From: Ferrimonas balearica DSM 9799
Lineage (GTDB): Bacteria; Pseudomonadota; Gammaproteobacteria; Enterobacterales; Shewanellaceae
Direction: 5' to 3'
Assembly (NCBI RefSeq): GCF_000148645.1
Contig: NC_014541.1
Span: forward strand, 2,627,139 to 2,691,138
DNA: 64,000 nucleotides
Shown here: positions 1-8,638 of the stretch, one piece after another
How positions within the stretch are numbered: position 1 is the first letter of the stretch
Layout of the letters: every line of letters starts with the position of its first letter
The notes under the pieces: model-generated
Told to the model about the DNA's origin: nothing
What the model saw: the letters and a program-made list of their open reading frames with translations, nothing else
Database searches by the model: none
Position numbers and translations under genes: made by a program

Positions 1-941
1 CACAGCTTGTAGCGCAGTACCGGATCGTGCTCACGCCACTTGGCTTCCTCTTCGCGGGAGCGGTAGCCGGTGGGGTCATCGGAGCTGGAGTGCGCGCCGA
101 GACGGTAGGTCATCGCTTCGATCAGTACCGGGCACTGTTCCGACAGGGCGATGGCACGGGCCTGTTGGGTGGCGGCCAGCACCGCCAGCATGTCATTGCC
201 GTCAACGCGAATGGTCTTGATGCCGTAACCCACGCCACGGGGCGCGATGCCGTCACCGGCGAACTGCTCATTGGCGGGGGTGGAGATGGCATAACCGTTA
301 TTGCGGCAGAAGAAGATCACCGGGGCCTGATGCACCGCGGCCATATTCAGGCCAGCGTGGAAGTCCCCTTCCGAGGCGGCACCTTCACCGAAGTAGCAGA
401 TAGTGACCGCCGGGTCGCCCGCCAGCTTCTGGCCGTAGGCGTAGCCCGCCGCCTGCGGGATTTGGGTACCCAGCGGTGAGGAGATGGTCATGTAGTTGAG
501 TGCCTGGCTGCCATAGTGAATCGGCATCTGGCGGCCTTTGCCCAGGTCCTTCGCGTTGGAGAACATCTGGTTCATAAACTGCTCAGTGGTGAAACCGCGG
601 TAGCGCAGGGCAGCCTGCTCGCGGTACTGAGCCATGATCATGTCCTGCGCTTCCAGTGCGGCGGCGGAGCCAGTTACGGCGGCCTCTTCGCCGGTGCAGG
701 TCATGTAGAAGCTGATTCGGCCCTGACGCTGGGCGGCCAGCATCCGCTCATCAAGAACGCGGATAAAGGCGCAGGTGTCGTAGATCCTGAGCGCCAATGC
801 CTTGTCGATCATCGGCATTACGGCTTGCTCATAGGCGGTGCCGTCAGCCTGCAGGATCTTCAGAGTGGGAATGGCCAATGCCTGGCCCTCGGTAAAGGTG
901 GCCTGGTGGCTCACCGCATCCAAGGTCGAACTGTCCGTCAT
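1..941 (-). CDS. bkdA1: 2-oxoisovalerate dehydrogenase E1 alpha subunit (partial, 3' end outside window)
   Basis: About 313 N-terminal residues are present and the frame is open to the window edge. The protein is the thiamine-diphosphate E1 alpha subunit of the branched-chain 2-oxo acid dehydrogenase complex, which decarboxylates the keto acids of valine, leucine and isoleucine. Seen: a GEEA segment followed by QYREQ, and a cofactor-binding stretch beginning GEGAASEGDFH and ending CRNNGYAIS. The Arg after QY and the SxP-type QMP/HYG region match the branched-chain rather than the pyruvate E1 alpha form. The ATG at 939-941 is the first in frame. The beta subunit and E2 would be expected beyond the left edge. 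The nearest upstream gene, astE, reads the same way but 175 bases separate them, so bkdA1 probably has its own promoter. Confidence 0.9.
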   Translation of the reverse strand, partial: MTDSSTLDAVSHQATFTEGQALAIPTLKILQADGTAYEQAVMPMIDKALALRIYDTCAFIRVLDERMLAAQRQGRISFYMTCTGEEAAVTGSAAALEAQDMIMAQYREQAALRYRGFTTEQFMNQMFSNAKDLGKGRQMPIHYGSQALNYMTISSPLGTQIPQAAGYAYGQKLAGDPAVTICYFGEGAASEGDFHAGLNMAAVHQAPVIFFCRNNGYAISTPANEQFAGDGIAPRGVGYGIKTIRVDGNDMLAVLAATQQARAIALSEQCPVLIEAMTYRLGAHSSSDDPTGYRSREEEAKWREHDPVLRYKL

Positions 942-1022
942 CGTTACTGTCCCAATGGTTGCTTGTGGTTTCCCGGCGCAATTTGGCCAGGCACTTCTTA
1001 TCGTTATAGTTTGTCCGGGCTC

Positions 1023-1040
1023 ACGTTACCTTTACGTAAA
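1023..1040 (-). promoter_or_regulatory. Candidate LiuR-type operator upstream of bkdA1
   Basis: The minus strand reads TTTACGTAAAGGTAACGT, an imperfect repeat of ACGT cores about 80 bases upstream of the bkdA1 start. MerR-family LiuR regulators of branched-chain amino acid degradation in gammaproteobacteria bind sites of this general TTTACG/CGTAAA kind. The match to LiuR is from memory of the motif style and is not proven. Confidence 0.35.
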
Positions 1041-1115
1041 CTGCTTAACAACCTCCCTTGACAGCCCCAACCCGGTACGACAGGCAGCGGGCTGTACAAG
1101 GGAATTTACATCGAG

Positions 1116-2135
1116 CTACTCGAACGGCTGGTCCGACCCGACCGGCACCACCGTCAGCAACGCCCGCTGACCGTTCGCCACCCGGGCATTGGGAAACACG
1201 ATCGCCTCCTCCTCCGCCACCACGTAGTGCGCCTTTCCGCCATCGGTGGCCAGCAGATGGCCCCGGGGAAACGGAGTGAAATTGGCCTCATCGTCGGCAA
1301 AGGTGAAGGCAAAATCGTCGCTGTGCTTGTTGATCACCTGAGCCACATCAAACACGGTGATGCGGCTGCGGTCGACCTGCTCCAGCCCCAGCGGCTGCGC
1401 CGCCAGCAAACGGGCCAGCTGCTGCTTCATCGCCGCCAGGCGGGCCGGGTCATTCTCGCCAAAGGGGTGCACCTTACCCAACTCCACGGTAAAGGCATCG
1501 GCGCCAAACTCGTTGGAGGAAAAGTAGCTGAAGGTGGTGGTGGCACTGTGGGAAAGCAGGATGGTCTCCACCCCGCCACTGGCCAGAAAGTCGATCTGCT
1601 GCCAGCGCCAGGGACGACCATGGCGGAACGGGTAGATGGCAAACTTCTCCCGCCGGGAGTCACGGATGGCGGTATGCAGGTCGTAGTGGTAGCGCGCCCT
1701 GCCCTCACCTCCGGCCTCAAAAAAGTCGCGAACATACCGCTCCAACAACGCAGCACGGTGGTGTTCCGCGGTGTCGCCCTGCTGGTGGGCCCCACTGAAT
1801 AAGCGGTTGAGGTTCACCTCAAGCTCACGCTTACCCGCCACCATGGCGGGTGGGTTACCCAACAGCACCAGCAGGCGACTGCGCAGGGGCAGGCTGCCGT
1901 CCAGCAACGCGCCCACCAGCTCATTCAGCATCTCGATGGGGCCGGTTTCGTTACCGTGTACCCCTGCTGACAACACCACATCCTGTTCGGTGGGCCGGGA
2001 CGGTTCGATGATCATCACGCCGACGTCCGGCAACTGTACTTTGGTGCCGTCAGCCAGGGTGAAGGTTTCGGTTTGGGGAAGGTGGTGGGGGTGGGCCAGG
2101 GTGTGGACCAACAGATCCTTATTGTCTTGAAGCAC
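1116..2135 (-). CDS. astE: Succinylglutamate desuccinylase
   Basis: AstE is the last enzyme of the arginine succinyltransferase pathway; it hydrolyses N-succinylglutamate to succinate and glutamate in the cytoplasm. The 339-residue length is usual. Seen: the M14-type zinc site HGNE at residues 60-63, a third ligand in HYDLHT at residue 154, and the catalytic Glu in FTVELG at 219. The start is a GTG with AAGGAG seven bases upstream. The other ast genes are not here, so astE is uncoupled from the rest of the pathway, as in some other marine gammaproteobacteria. Its neighbours are bkdA1 downstream and the divergent msrA upstream, which share a 170-base intergenic region without an obvious operator. 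Confidence 0.93.
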   Translation of the reverse strand: MLQDNKDLLVHTLAHPHHLPQTETFTLADGTKVQLPDVGVMIIEPSRPTEQDVVLSAGVHGNETGPIEMLNELVGALLDGSLPLRSRLLVLLGNPPAMVAGKRELEVNLNRLFSGAHQQGDTAEHHRAALLERYVRDFFEAGGEGRARYHYDLHTAIRDSRREKFAIYPFRHGRPWRWQQIDFLASGGVETILLSHSATTTFSYFSSNEFGADAFTVELGKVHPFGENDPARLAAMKQQLARLLAAQPLGLEQVDRSRITVFDVAQVINKHSDDFAFTFADDEANFTPFPRGHLLATDGGKAHYVVAEEEAIVFPNARVANGQRALLTVVPVGSDQPFE

Positions 2136-2304
2136 TATCTCTCTCCTTGGAGACTTCCTTTGCGGCCCATTGTAACAGCGTGCTTACGGCAAACCAGCAC
2201 GACAGCAACCGGGGCTTGGCAAGCGCGTCAACTTGGGTTAGGCTTCTGGATGTTTAGCCATCCAAACGTCCACAGTTAAGAGTCGACAGTCAGGGAGAGA
2301 AGCC

Positions 2305-2796
2305 ATGAGTCAGTACCGCATTGCCACCCTCGGGGCAGGTTGTTTTTGGGGCGTCGAGCATTTCCTGCGCCAGATCCCCGGTGTGAAAGCGGTGGTATGT
2401 GGCTATATGGGCGGCCATGTGGAGCACCCCACCTACCCGGAAGTAAAAAGCGGGCAAACCGGCCATGCCGAGGTGGTGCAGGTGGAGTTTGATCCCAACG
2501 AGGTGGATTTCGAGACCTTGCTGACCTTCTTCTGGCAACACCACAACCCCACCACCCTCAACCAGCAGGGCGAAGACATCGGCAGCCAGTACCGCTCGGT
2601 GATCTTCTTTCACGACGAAACGCAGCGCCTGGCCGCTGAAGTGTCCAAAGCCACGCAACAGCGAGATGGTTACTGGAAAGCGAAGCGCATCGTCACCGAG
2701 ATCTGCCCCGCCAGCACCTTCTGGCGTGCCGAGGAGTATCACCAGAACTACCTGGCCCGTAACGAACAACCCAGCTGTCACCTGCCCTTCTACTGA
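2305..2796 (+). CDS. msrA: Peptide methionine sulfoxide reductase A
   Basis: MsrA reduces methionine-S-sulfoxide in proteins and free methionine, using thioredoxin. Seen: the GCFWG active-site motif with the catalytic Cys at residue 13, followed by GVEHFL, and downstream GYMGG and GHAEVVQVEFDP, all hallmarks of MsrA. At 163 residues it is a short form without an MsrB fusion. A good Shine-Dalgarno (agggag) precedes the ATG. It is monocistronic and ends in a bidirectional terminator shared with the convergent ylqF. It acts in the cytoplasm as an oxidative damage repair enzyme. Confidence 0.95.
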   Translation: MSQYRIATLGAGCFWGVEHFLRQIPGVKAVVCGYMGGHVEHPTYPEVKSGQTGHAEVVQVEFDPNEVDFETLLTFFWQHHNPTTLNQQGEDIGSQYRSVIFFHDETQRLAAEVSKATQQRDGYWKAKRIVTEICPASTFWRAEEYHQNYLARNEQPSCHLPFY

Positions 2797-2799
2797 GCA

Positions 2800-2835
2800 C
2801 AAAAAAACCGGGCGCTGGCCCGGTTTCTGTTTTGG
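2800..2835. terminator. Bidirectional terminator between msrA and ylqF
   Basis: A 7-bp stem (ACCGGGC/GCCCGGT) with a four-base loop is flanked by seven A on one side and a T-rich run on the other, so it can end both convergent genes. Confidence 0.8.
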
Positions 2836-2843
2836 CGTTGCCC

Positions 2844-3776
2844 TTAACGGCGACGTTTGCGCTTCTTGCCGCGCTCGTCCTCTTTGGCCGCTTTCGCGGC
2901 TTCCGCTTTCTCCCGCAGAATCGCCAGCTCTGCCTCTTCGCGCTCTTTCATCTCCGGGGTTTCCAGAGTGATGCGGCCCAGGGTGCCGGAGCGCAGTTCA
3001 TTGATCAGGATGGTGCCGAACTTGGTGAAGTCGACCTGGTTGCCGGAGCGCACGCAGCCACGCAGCTTGCCCGCCATCTCCATAAACTCCCAGTCGGTTT
3101 GCGGCAGTTCATCAAGCTTGTAGCGGCTTTTCAGCAGCTCCGGATAGGCGCCAAGCAGATACTCAGAGACGTAGCTGCCCACATCCTCGTACACCACCAC
3201 GGTGTCACGAATGGCACCGGTTGCCGCCAGACGGTAACCGTAATGCTCGTTCTCCAGCTTGGGCCACAGCATGCCGGGGGTGTCGTACAGCATGATGCCG
3301 TCATCCAGCTTGATGCGCTGCTGGGCTTTGGTCACGGCCGGCTCGTTGCCGGTTTTTGCCACCACGCGGCCCGCCAAGGTGTTGATCAGGGTGGATTTGC
3401 CCACGTTGGGGATCCCCATGATCATCGCCTTAATCTGCTTACCCGGGCCCACTTTGCTGGGCACCAGCTTCTGGCACAGTTCGGTGATCTTATGCACGTG
3501 GCTGACCTTATCGTCCGCCAGCGCCAGGGTTTTCACCCCGCGCTCCTGCTCCAGGTAGGCCATCCAGGCCTGAGTCATCTCCGGGTCAGCCAGATCCGCC
3601 TTGTTGAGGATCTTGATCACCGGCTTATCCCGACGCAGCTTCGCCACCATGGGGTTTTCACTGCTGTAGGGGATGCGCGCATCGAGCACTTCGATGATCA
3701 CGTCCATCTGGGGCATGATCTCTTTAATCTCGTTGCGGGCTTTGTTCATATGGCCGGGGAACCACTGGATCGACAT
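2844..3776 (-). CDS. ylqF: Ribosome biogenesis GTPase YlqF (RbgA family)
   Basis: A circularly permuted GTPase that acts in late assembly of the 50S subunit. Seen in permuted order: G4 NKAD at residues 58-61, G1 GIPNVGKST at 121-129 and G3 DTPG at 165-168. The N-terminal WFPGHM motif is typical of the family. The C-terminus is a lysine/arginine-rich tail (KKRKRRR), suited to rRNA contact. The 310-residue length is normal. It starts at an ATG with a weak GAGA ribosome site, is 90 bases from the peroxiredoxin gene upstream, and ends at the bidirectional terminator. Confidence 0.93.
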   Translation of the reverse strand: MSIQWFPGHMNKARNEIKEIMPQMDVIIEVLDARIPYSSENPMVAKLRRDKPVIKILNKADLADPEMTQAWMAYLEQERGVKTLALADDKVSHVHKITELCQKLVPSKVGPGKQIKAMIMGIPNVGKSTLINTLAGRVVAKTGNEPAVTKAQQRIKLDDGIMLYDTPGMLWPKLENEHYGYRLAATGAIRDTVVVYEDVGSYVSEYLLGAYPELLKSRYKLDELPQTDWEFMEMAGKLRGCVRSGNQVDFTKFGTILINELRSGTLGRITLETPEMKEREEAELAILREKAEAAKAAKEDERGKKRKRRR

Positions 3777-3836
3777 CGGCTTCTCTCGTGACTAAGGGGT
3801 GGGCGAAGTGTACCCGACCCGGCCCACGGCGTCAGC

Positions 3837-3863
3837 AAAAGGGGGCCAACCGGCCCCCTTTTG
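3837..3863 (-). terminator. Terminator of the peroxiredoxin gene
   Basis: The hairpin GGGGGCC/GGCCCCC with a short loop is followed on the minus strand by TTTTGC, directly after the peroxiredoxin stop codon. Confidence 0.75.
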
Positions 3864-3864
3864 A

Positions 3865-4341
3865 TTACGGGTTCAGCGCTTTGAGCAGGGTTTCCGCATC
3901 GCTGACCTCGAACGCCTTGGGTGCTTCCACGTTCAGCACCGTCACCACGTTGTCTTTGACGATCATGGCGTAGCGTTGGGCGCGGGTGCCACCAAAGGCG
4001 CCGGTTTCCATGCTCAGCCCCATCGCCTTGTGGGCCGAGCCGTCACCGTCCGCCAGCATATCGATGGCATCGGCGTTCTGGCTGTCGCCCCAGGCTTTCA
4101 TCACGAAGGCGTCATTCACTGCCACGCAGGCAATGGCATCGGCTCCAGCGGCTTTGAGCTTATCCGCCAGCACCACGTAGCCAGGCAGATGGGCTTCGCT
4201 GCAGGTGGGCGTAAAGGCCCCCGGCACCGCGAACAACACCACGGTGCGACCGGCAAAATACCGGTTATCCAGGGTTTCCATACCATCCGCGCTGAGGCGG
4301 GTGAACTCAATCGGGGGAAGCGGTTGTCCAACGGCAATCAT
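3865..4341 (-). CDS. Peroxiredoxin, Prx5-like (atypical 2-Cys/1-Cys family)
   Basis: A thiol peroxidase that reduces hydroperoxides. The peroxidatic Cys sits in PGAFTPTCS at residue 47, the signature of the Prx5/hybrid group. A second Cys in DAIACVAVND is a possible partner but is not in a resolving position known for all members. The protein has 158 residues from the ATG chosen here, which has AAGGAG at a good distance; a further in-frame ATG 30 bases upstream lacks a ribosome site. It is a single-gene unit with its own terminator. No glutaredoxin domain is fused, so the electron donor (glutathione/glutaredoxin or thioredoxin) cannot be read from the sequence. Confidence 0.9.
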   Translation of the reverse strand: MIAVGQPLPPIEFTRLSADGMETLDNRYFAGRTVVLFAVPGAFTPTCSEAHLPGYVVLADKLKAAGADAIACVAVNDAFVMKAWGDSQNADAIDMLADGDGSAHKAMGLSMETGAFGGTRAQRYAMIVKDNVVTVLNVEAPKAFEVSDAETLLKALNP

Positions 4342-4422
4342 CTCGGGCTCCTTCGTGCTGTGCCGGAGCATTAAGCGTATCCGCTTTTTCCAACAACAAA
4401 CACTTGAGGTTGGTACGGCTTC

Positions 4423-4833
4423 TCAGAGTCCGCCTCCAAGGCAGTAACGACCGGCGCCACAGGGTTCGAATCCGGCAAAGCGCAATACCTTCAGCGCGGC
4501 CTCGTCGCCCTCTTGCAGATGAGCCTCCAGATTGTCGCCCGGACACAGCTGCTGGAAACGGTGGCCCCAGGCCCGCACCATCTCCTGGGCATACCCCTGG
4601 CCGCGGGCCGAATCGAGCAACAGGAATTCAATGCGCCAGAGGGAAGGCGCCGAGGGCCAAATCAGTACCAGCCCGATGCATTCCCCCATTGAGTCAAGAA
4701 CAACGGAGGGAGGTAAGCGAGAATCAAACTGGCTGAGATCGAGAACAGAGGGGGCATCCCGCAGCGCGGGCAACCAGGACGTATCTTCGGGTAACACCGG
4801 GCGAAGCGTCAGTCGAGCAGTAGTAAAAAACAT
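4423..4833 (-). CDS. GNAT family N-acetyltransferase
   Basis: A 136-residue protein with the RimJ/RimL-like N-terminus (TTARLTLRPVLPED) and the acetyl-CoA binding motif A as ARGQGYAQEMVRAW near residues 76-89. The C-terminal part (ALKVLRFAGFEPCG) is the usual motif B region. The start ATG has AGGGAG three bases upstream. It is shorter than most family members, with a deletion between the N-terminal arm and motif A. Substrate unknown. The next gene on the same strand is also a GNAT protein, 168 bases away, but the two do not look like a recent duplication. Confidence 0.8.
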   Translation of the reverse strand: MFFTTARLTLRPVLPEDTSWLPALRDAPSVLDLSQFDSRLPPSVVLDSMGECIGLVLIWPSAPSLWRIEFLLLDSARGQGYAQEMVRAWGHRFQQLCPGDNLEAHLQEGDEAALKVLRFAGFEPCGAGRYCLGGGL

Positions 4834-5000
4834 GGACTCCCTGAAATACCGCTACAGTTCAGAGGTTTAGATTACATAAAACGCATAGTGCCATACCCGA
4901 CTTTTTTATACGTTATGCAAAAAAGATGTATTTGTATCGTTTTTGTTTCGCGCCATGGCCAGCCATCAGGGCGAACGCCCCATCTGCCAGCAGAACCCGC

Positions 5001-5513
5001 TTACTCAGAAAACGTCAGCTGATAATGGCGATCGAGCAGCTGGTAATCCGGATTAAACCACTCGCGCACAAGCGCAAACCCACACTTCTCCAGAATCCGG
5101 CAGGATGCGACGTTGTCGCTGAACGCGAAAGCATGGAGCGTCTCGCCTTTAAGCGGCTGCTGCAGGTAGCCCACCAGCGCTTCGGCCAACTCTGACGCCA
5201 ACCCTTGCCCCCAACAGTAACGATGGAACTTGTAGCCCATCTCCCACTGCTGGTCGTCATTACGATAGACTGCGGCGGTGCCCAACCCCTCGCCCTCGCG
5301 GTTCACCACGGCCCAGAGGCATAACTGACCGTCCAGCTCCCGTCGGCCCGCCAGTTCCAGTAAAGCGAAGGTGGACTGCTCCGGTGTTTGAGCCGGACGG
5401 TCGGTATAACGCATCACCTCCGGATCCCCCTCCAATTCAACGAACCAGGGCAGGTCAGCCTGCAGCAACGGCCGCACGATCAGTCGTTCGGTGGTAAAGA
5501 TGGGGCTGGCCAT
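5001..5513 (-). CDS. GNAT family N-acetyltransferase, RimJ/RimL type
   Basis: A 170-residue acetyltransferase. The N-terminus FTTERLIVRPLLQADLPW is typical of the RimJ/RimL group, and motif A appears as YCWGQGLASELAEALVGY. The C-terminal NVASCRILEKCGF segment is conserved in enzymes that acetylate small molecules or ribosomal-protein N-termini. The frame is open further upstream, but that part overlaps the SIMPL gene, so the ATG at 5511-5513, four bases after that gene's stop, is the likely start. It is probably co-transcribed with the SIMPL gene. Substrate not recognisable. Confidence 0.85.
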   Translation of the reverse strand: MASPIFTTERLIVRPLLQADLPWFVELEGDPEVMRYTDRPAQTPEQSTFALLELAGRRELDGQLCLWAVVNREGEGLGTAAVYRNDDQQWEMGYKFHRYCWGQGLASELAEALVGYLQQPLKGETLHAFAFSDNVASCRILEKCGFALVREWFNPDYQLLDRHYQLTFSE

Positions 5514-5517
5514 GATG

Positions 5518-6243
5518 TTAGTCCGACAGGTAATACTCAACCGTGGACACCACCCGAATCTTTTTGATGTAGGGGGTATTGGCATCGCGGTCGCTGATGG
5601 AAAACTGGCCCTGACTGGCACGCTTGATCTTACCCAGCCGACTCTGTGAATCCTCGGCAAACTTTTGCGCCACCGAGCGTGCGTTCATGGTGGCTTCCTC
5701 CACCATCTCCGGCTTGATGTCGTTCAGGCGCAAAAACAGATACTGCACCGCTCCGCGGTAATCATCCTGGCTGATGACGATGCCCTGTTTGCCCAACGTG
5801 GCAATCTCCCCCATGATGCGGCGGGTGTTCTCCACCTCGTAGGAGTAGACCGTCAGGGTCTGGCTGGCGGAGTAGCGGAACGGCACCTCAGCCGGGCCGC
5901 CATACTGCTGGGCCAGCTTATCCACCACCGTCGGGGCTGACAGGGTAATGGCATCCGGCGACAGCCCTTCACGGGTCAGGAAGGTCTGGATCACCTGCAT
6001 ATCGGATTCCAGCTTGTTGTACAGCGCGGTCAGGTCATTGTCGGCAGCAATCACGCGGATGGGCCACAGCACCACGTCCGCCGCCTCCTCCCGCTCTGAC
6101 AGCCCCTTGACCGTTACGGTGCGCTCATACTCCTTAATCGACAGCGCGCTGCTACCCAGCTGGTAGCCCAGCGCAGCCAGTCCAAGCACCAGCCCAATCG
6201 CCAAAATCAATGCGGGCCGAACGTAGGCGGATTTCACGTTCAC
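5518..6243 (-). CDS. SIMPL (DUF541) domain protein, membrane anchored
   Basis: A 241-residue YggE-like protein. A single N-terminal hydrophobic segment at about residues 10-32 should anchor it in the inner membrane with the SIMPL domain in the periplasm. Seen: the family start (RTVTVKGLSEREEAADVVLWPI), the ARSVAQKFAEDSQSRLG helix and the C-terminal KKIRVVSTVEYYL strand. I chose the GTG at 6241-6243 because AGGAGG lies five bases before it; the upstream in-frame ATG falls in the pgm terminator. YggE proteins are linked to oxidative stress, but the biochemical role is unknown. A second SIMPL gene lies at 55288-55947. Confidence 0.85.
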   Translation of the reverse strand: MNVKSAYVRPALILAIGLVLGLAALGYQLGSSALSIKEYERTVTVKGLSEREEAADVVLWPIRVIAADNDLTALYNKLESDMQVIQTFLTREGLSPDAITLSAPTVVDKLAQQYGGPAEVPFRYSASQTLTVYSYEVENTRRIMGEIATLGKQGIVISQDDYRGAVQYLFLRLNDIKPEMVEEATMNARSVAQKFAEDSQSRLGKIKRASQGQFSISDRDANTPYIKKIRVVSTVEYYLSD

Positions 6244-6265
6244 GGGCGCCTCCTGAGGCAAAGAA

Positions 6266-6300
6266 AACAAAAAAGGGAGCCACACGGGCTCCCTGTTCAG
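6266..6300 (-). terminator. pgm terminator
   Basis: On the minus strand the hairpin GGGAGCCC..GGCTCCC is followed by TTTTTTGTTTT, directly after the pgm stop codon. Confidence 0.85.
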
Positions 6301-6301
6301 A

Positions 6302-7939
6302 TTAGCTGCTGAGCTGGCTGATCAGCGCTTGCGCTTCCTCCAGCAGCAAGGCGAGGTGCGCCTCGTCACGGCTGCTTTCGGCGTAGATCTTGTAGATCGG
6401 CTCGGTACCGGAGGGGCGGGCCGCAAACCAGCCGTTTTCGGTCACCACCTTTAAGCCACCGATATTGGCCTGATTGCCCGGGGCTTTGGTCAGCACCGCC
6501 TGAACCGGCTCACCGGCCAGGGATTCCACCGCCAGCGCGTCGGCATCCAACGACTTAAACGCCGCCTTGATGGCCGCAGTGGCGGGCGCGTCGATACGGC
6601 GATAATGGTGCTCACCAAACTGCCCGGCAAGACGCTGGTAGTGCGCGGCCGGACTCTCGCCGGTAACCGCCAGAATCTCCGCTGCCAGCAGACAGAGGAT
6701 AAAGCCATCTTTATCGGTGCTGAAGGCGCGGCCCTGTCGGTCGAGGAAGCTGGCGCCCGCACTCTCTTCGCCGCCAAAGCCCAGGGTGCCCAGGCTCAGA
6801 CCTTCAACAAACCATTTGAAGCCCACCGGCACCTCTTGCAGAGGATGGCCCTTGGCAGCCACCACCTTGTCGATGATGGCGCTGGACACCAGGGTTTTGC
6901 CGACGGCAATGCCCTGCGGCCAGTTGGGACGATGCCCCAACAGGTAATCGATGGCGACGGCCAGATAGTGGTTGGGGTTCATCAAACCGCCATCACGGCA
7001 AACGATACCGTGGCGATCGGCGTCCGGGTCATTGGCCAGGGCCAGATCAAACTGGTCCTTCAACTTCAGCAGCGGCGCCATGGCGTGGCTGGAGGAGCAA
7101 TCCATGCGGATCTGACCATCCTTATCCAGCGCCATAAAGCCAAAGGCCGGGTCAACGCGATCATTCACCACGCTGAGATTCAGACCGTAGCGCTCGCCGA
7201 TGCGCTGCCATACCGAGACGGCCGCACCGCCGAGGGGATCTACGCCCAATCGAACACCCGCCTTGGCGATGGCTTCCATATCCACCACCTGACCCAATGC
7301 CTCGATATATTCGCCAATCAGGTCCCACTCCTCGACCAGCGCGGTGGCCATGGCCACATCGTGACTGACCCAACGTACCCCTTCCAGGCCATGGGCCAGG
7401 TAATGGTTGGCGCGTTCAGCAATAAAGTCGGTCACATCGGTATCGGCGGGGCCACCGTGGGGCGGGTTGTACTTGATGCCACCGTCCGCCGGCGGATTGT
7501 GGCTGGGGGTCAGGATCAAGCCATCCGCCAGCTCATCGCTGCTGCGGTTATAGCGGATCACCCCATAGGACAGCACCGGGGTCGGCAGGAAGGCACGCCC
7601 CTTCTGCACATGTACCCGCACCCCGTTGGCCGCCAGCACCTCAATGGCGCTGAAAAACGCCGGCTGACTCAGTGCGTGGGTGTCAAAACCCAGCAGCATC
7701 GGACCGCGGATCCCGGCCTGGCGACGGTAGTCGACCACGGCCTGGGTAATGGCACGGATATGGGATTGGTTAAAGCTGCGCTTCAATGCGCTGCCGCGGT
7801 GTCCGGAGGTGCCAAAGCTGACCTGCTCGGCGGCGGCATCGGCACGGGGTGCCAGGGTGTAGTAACTGCTGATCAAGTGGGGAATGTCGACCAAGTCAGA
7901 TTGCAGGGCAGGCGTACCTGCCCGGGCATGAAGAGACAT
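6302..7939 (-). CDS. pgm: Phosphoglucomutase (alpha-D-glucose)
   Basis: Interconverts glucose-1-phosphate and glucose-6-phosphate, feeding glycogen and nucleotide-sugar synthesis. The 545-residue length equals that of E. coli Pgm. Seen: the phosphoserine loop TPSHNPP with the catalytic Ser at 146, the magnesium loop DPDADRHG at 304-311, the sugar-binding GGEESAG and the C-terminal RPSGTEPIYKIYAE phosphate-binding loop. AAGGA lies six bases before the ATG. It starts 17 bases downstream of seqA, so seqA-pgm forms an operon as in E. coli, and it ends in a strong terminator. Confidence 0.96.
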   Translation of the reverse strand: MSLHARAGTPALQSDLVDIPHLISSYYTLAPRADAAAEQVSFGTSGHRGSALKRSFNQSHIRAITQAVVDYRRQAGIRGPMLLGFDTHALSQPAFFSAIEVLAANGVRVHVQKGRAFLPTPVLSYGVIRYNRSSDELADGLILTPSHNPPADGGIKYNPPHGGPADTDVTDFIAERANHYLAHGLEGVRWVSHDVAMATALVEEWDLIGEYIEALGQVVDMEAIAKAGVRLGVDPLGGAAVSVWQRIGERYGLNLSVVNDRVDPAFGFMALDKDGQIRMDCSSSHAMAPLLKLKDQFDLALANDPDADRHGIVCRDGGLMNPNHYLAVAIDYLLGHRPNWPQGIAVGKTLVSSAIIDKVVAAKGHPLQEVPVGFKWFVEGLSLGTLGFGGEESAGASFLDRQGRAFSTDKDGFILCLLAAEILAVTGESPAAHYQRLAGQFGEHHYRRIDAPATAAIKAAFKSLDADALAVESLAGEPVQAVLTKAPGNQANIGGLKVVTENGWFAARPSGTEPIYKIYAESSRDEAHLALLLEEAQALISQLSS

Positions 7940-7956
7940 AGCGTGTCCTTGAGAAA

Positions 7957-8499
7957 TTAAACCTGTTCCGCAATGCGGGCAGCCAAGGCTTTCTGGCAGC
8001 CCAGAATTTCAAGTACTTCCTCAAGAATAGCGCGCTTCTTCGCAGTGTTGTTGTTGGCGGATACCCAGAACGGGCTGGCGCCAATCTGCTTCGGGTTGGC
8101 ACTGGGGCTGGCCTTCAAAAGCGCTTCTTTGCTTTGCGAGAAGTACAGGCGGTCACGGCCACGAATCGCCAGCACGCCATCAAACGCGCTGGGGTGTTGA
8201 CGGTAGAGGCAATCGAGCAGGTACAGGAAGCGGCCCACTGCGCCCTTCTGGCGGGGCAGTTGCTCATCATCGACCAGTTCCTCAAACACGCCGGCTTCGG
8301 CGACAGCTGAGCGAACCGGCGCGGCTTCTTCAACGCCCTCCATGGAGGGTTCGCTGATGCGCTCTGGGATCGACTCGGCCTCTGCGGTCACTTCCAGACC
8401 CAGCAGGCGACGCAGGATGTCCGAAGCGCTCTCCCCGATCTGTTGGGTGTTAGACGCGATATAGCGGTACAGCTCGTCGTCGATCTCGATGTATTTCAT
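7957..8499 (-). CDS. seqA: Negative regulator of replication initiation SeqA
   Basis: SeqA binds hemimethylated GATC sites, sequesters oriC and organises new DNA behind the fork; it implies Dam methylation in this organism. The 180-residue protein has the conserved N-terminal oligomerisation region (MKYIEIDDELYRYIA..SASDILRRLL) and the C-terminal DNA-binding domain with VGRFLYLLDCLYRQHP and ANPKQIGASPFWVSANNNTAKKR split over about residues 105-165. The linker between them is acidic and variable. The ATG at 8497-8499 gives the canonical N-terminus. It is divergent from ybfF, with the two starts 140 bases apart. Confidence 0.96.
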   Translation of the reverse strand: MKYIEIDDELYRYIASNTQQIGESASDILRRLLGLEVTAEAESIPERISEPSMEGVEEAAPVRSAVAEAGVFEELVDDEQLPRQKGAVGRFLYLLDCLYRQHPSAFDGVLAIRGRDRLYFSQSKEALLKASPSANPKQIGASPFWVSANNNTAKKRAILEEVLEILGCQKALAARIAEQV

Positions 8500-8638
8500 T
8501 GCAGTCCTGTCAGCTTTTTTGCACAAAATCAGACGCATTATAACGAGCCTCCTCGCTGCCGACCATGGCAAAAACTTGCCAAATCACCAACCCGGTTGGC
8601 ACAATCCGCGGCCCATTGCATTGCGCCAGGAGGCACAC

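Noticed and set aside
4834-5000. AT-rich palindromic stretch (GCATAACG/ATACGTTATGC-like) between the two GNAT genes
   Set aside because: It has no run of T after a stem and no promoter-like pair, so neither a terminator nor an RNA can be supported.
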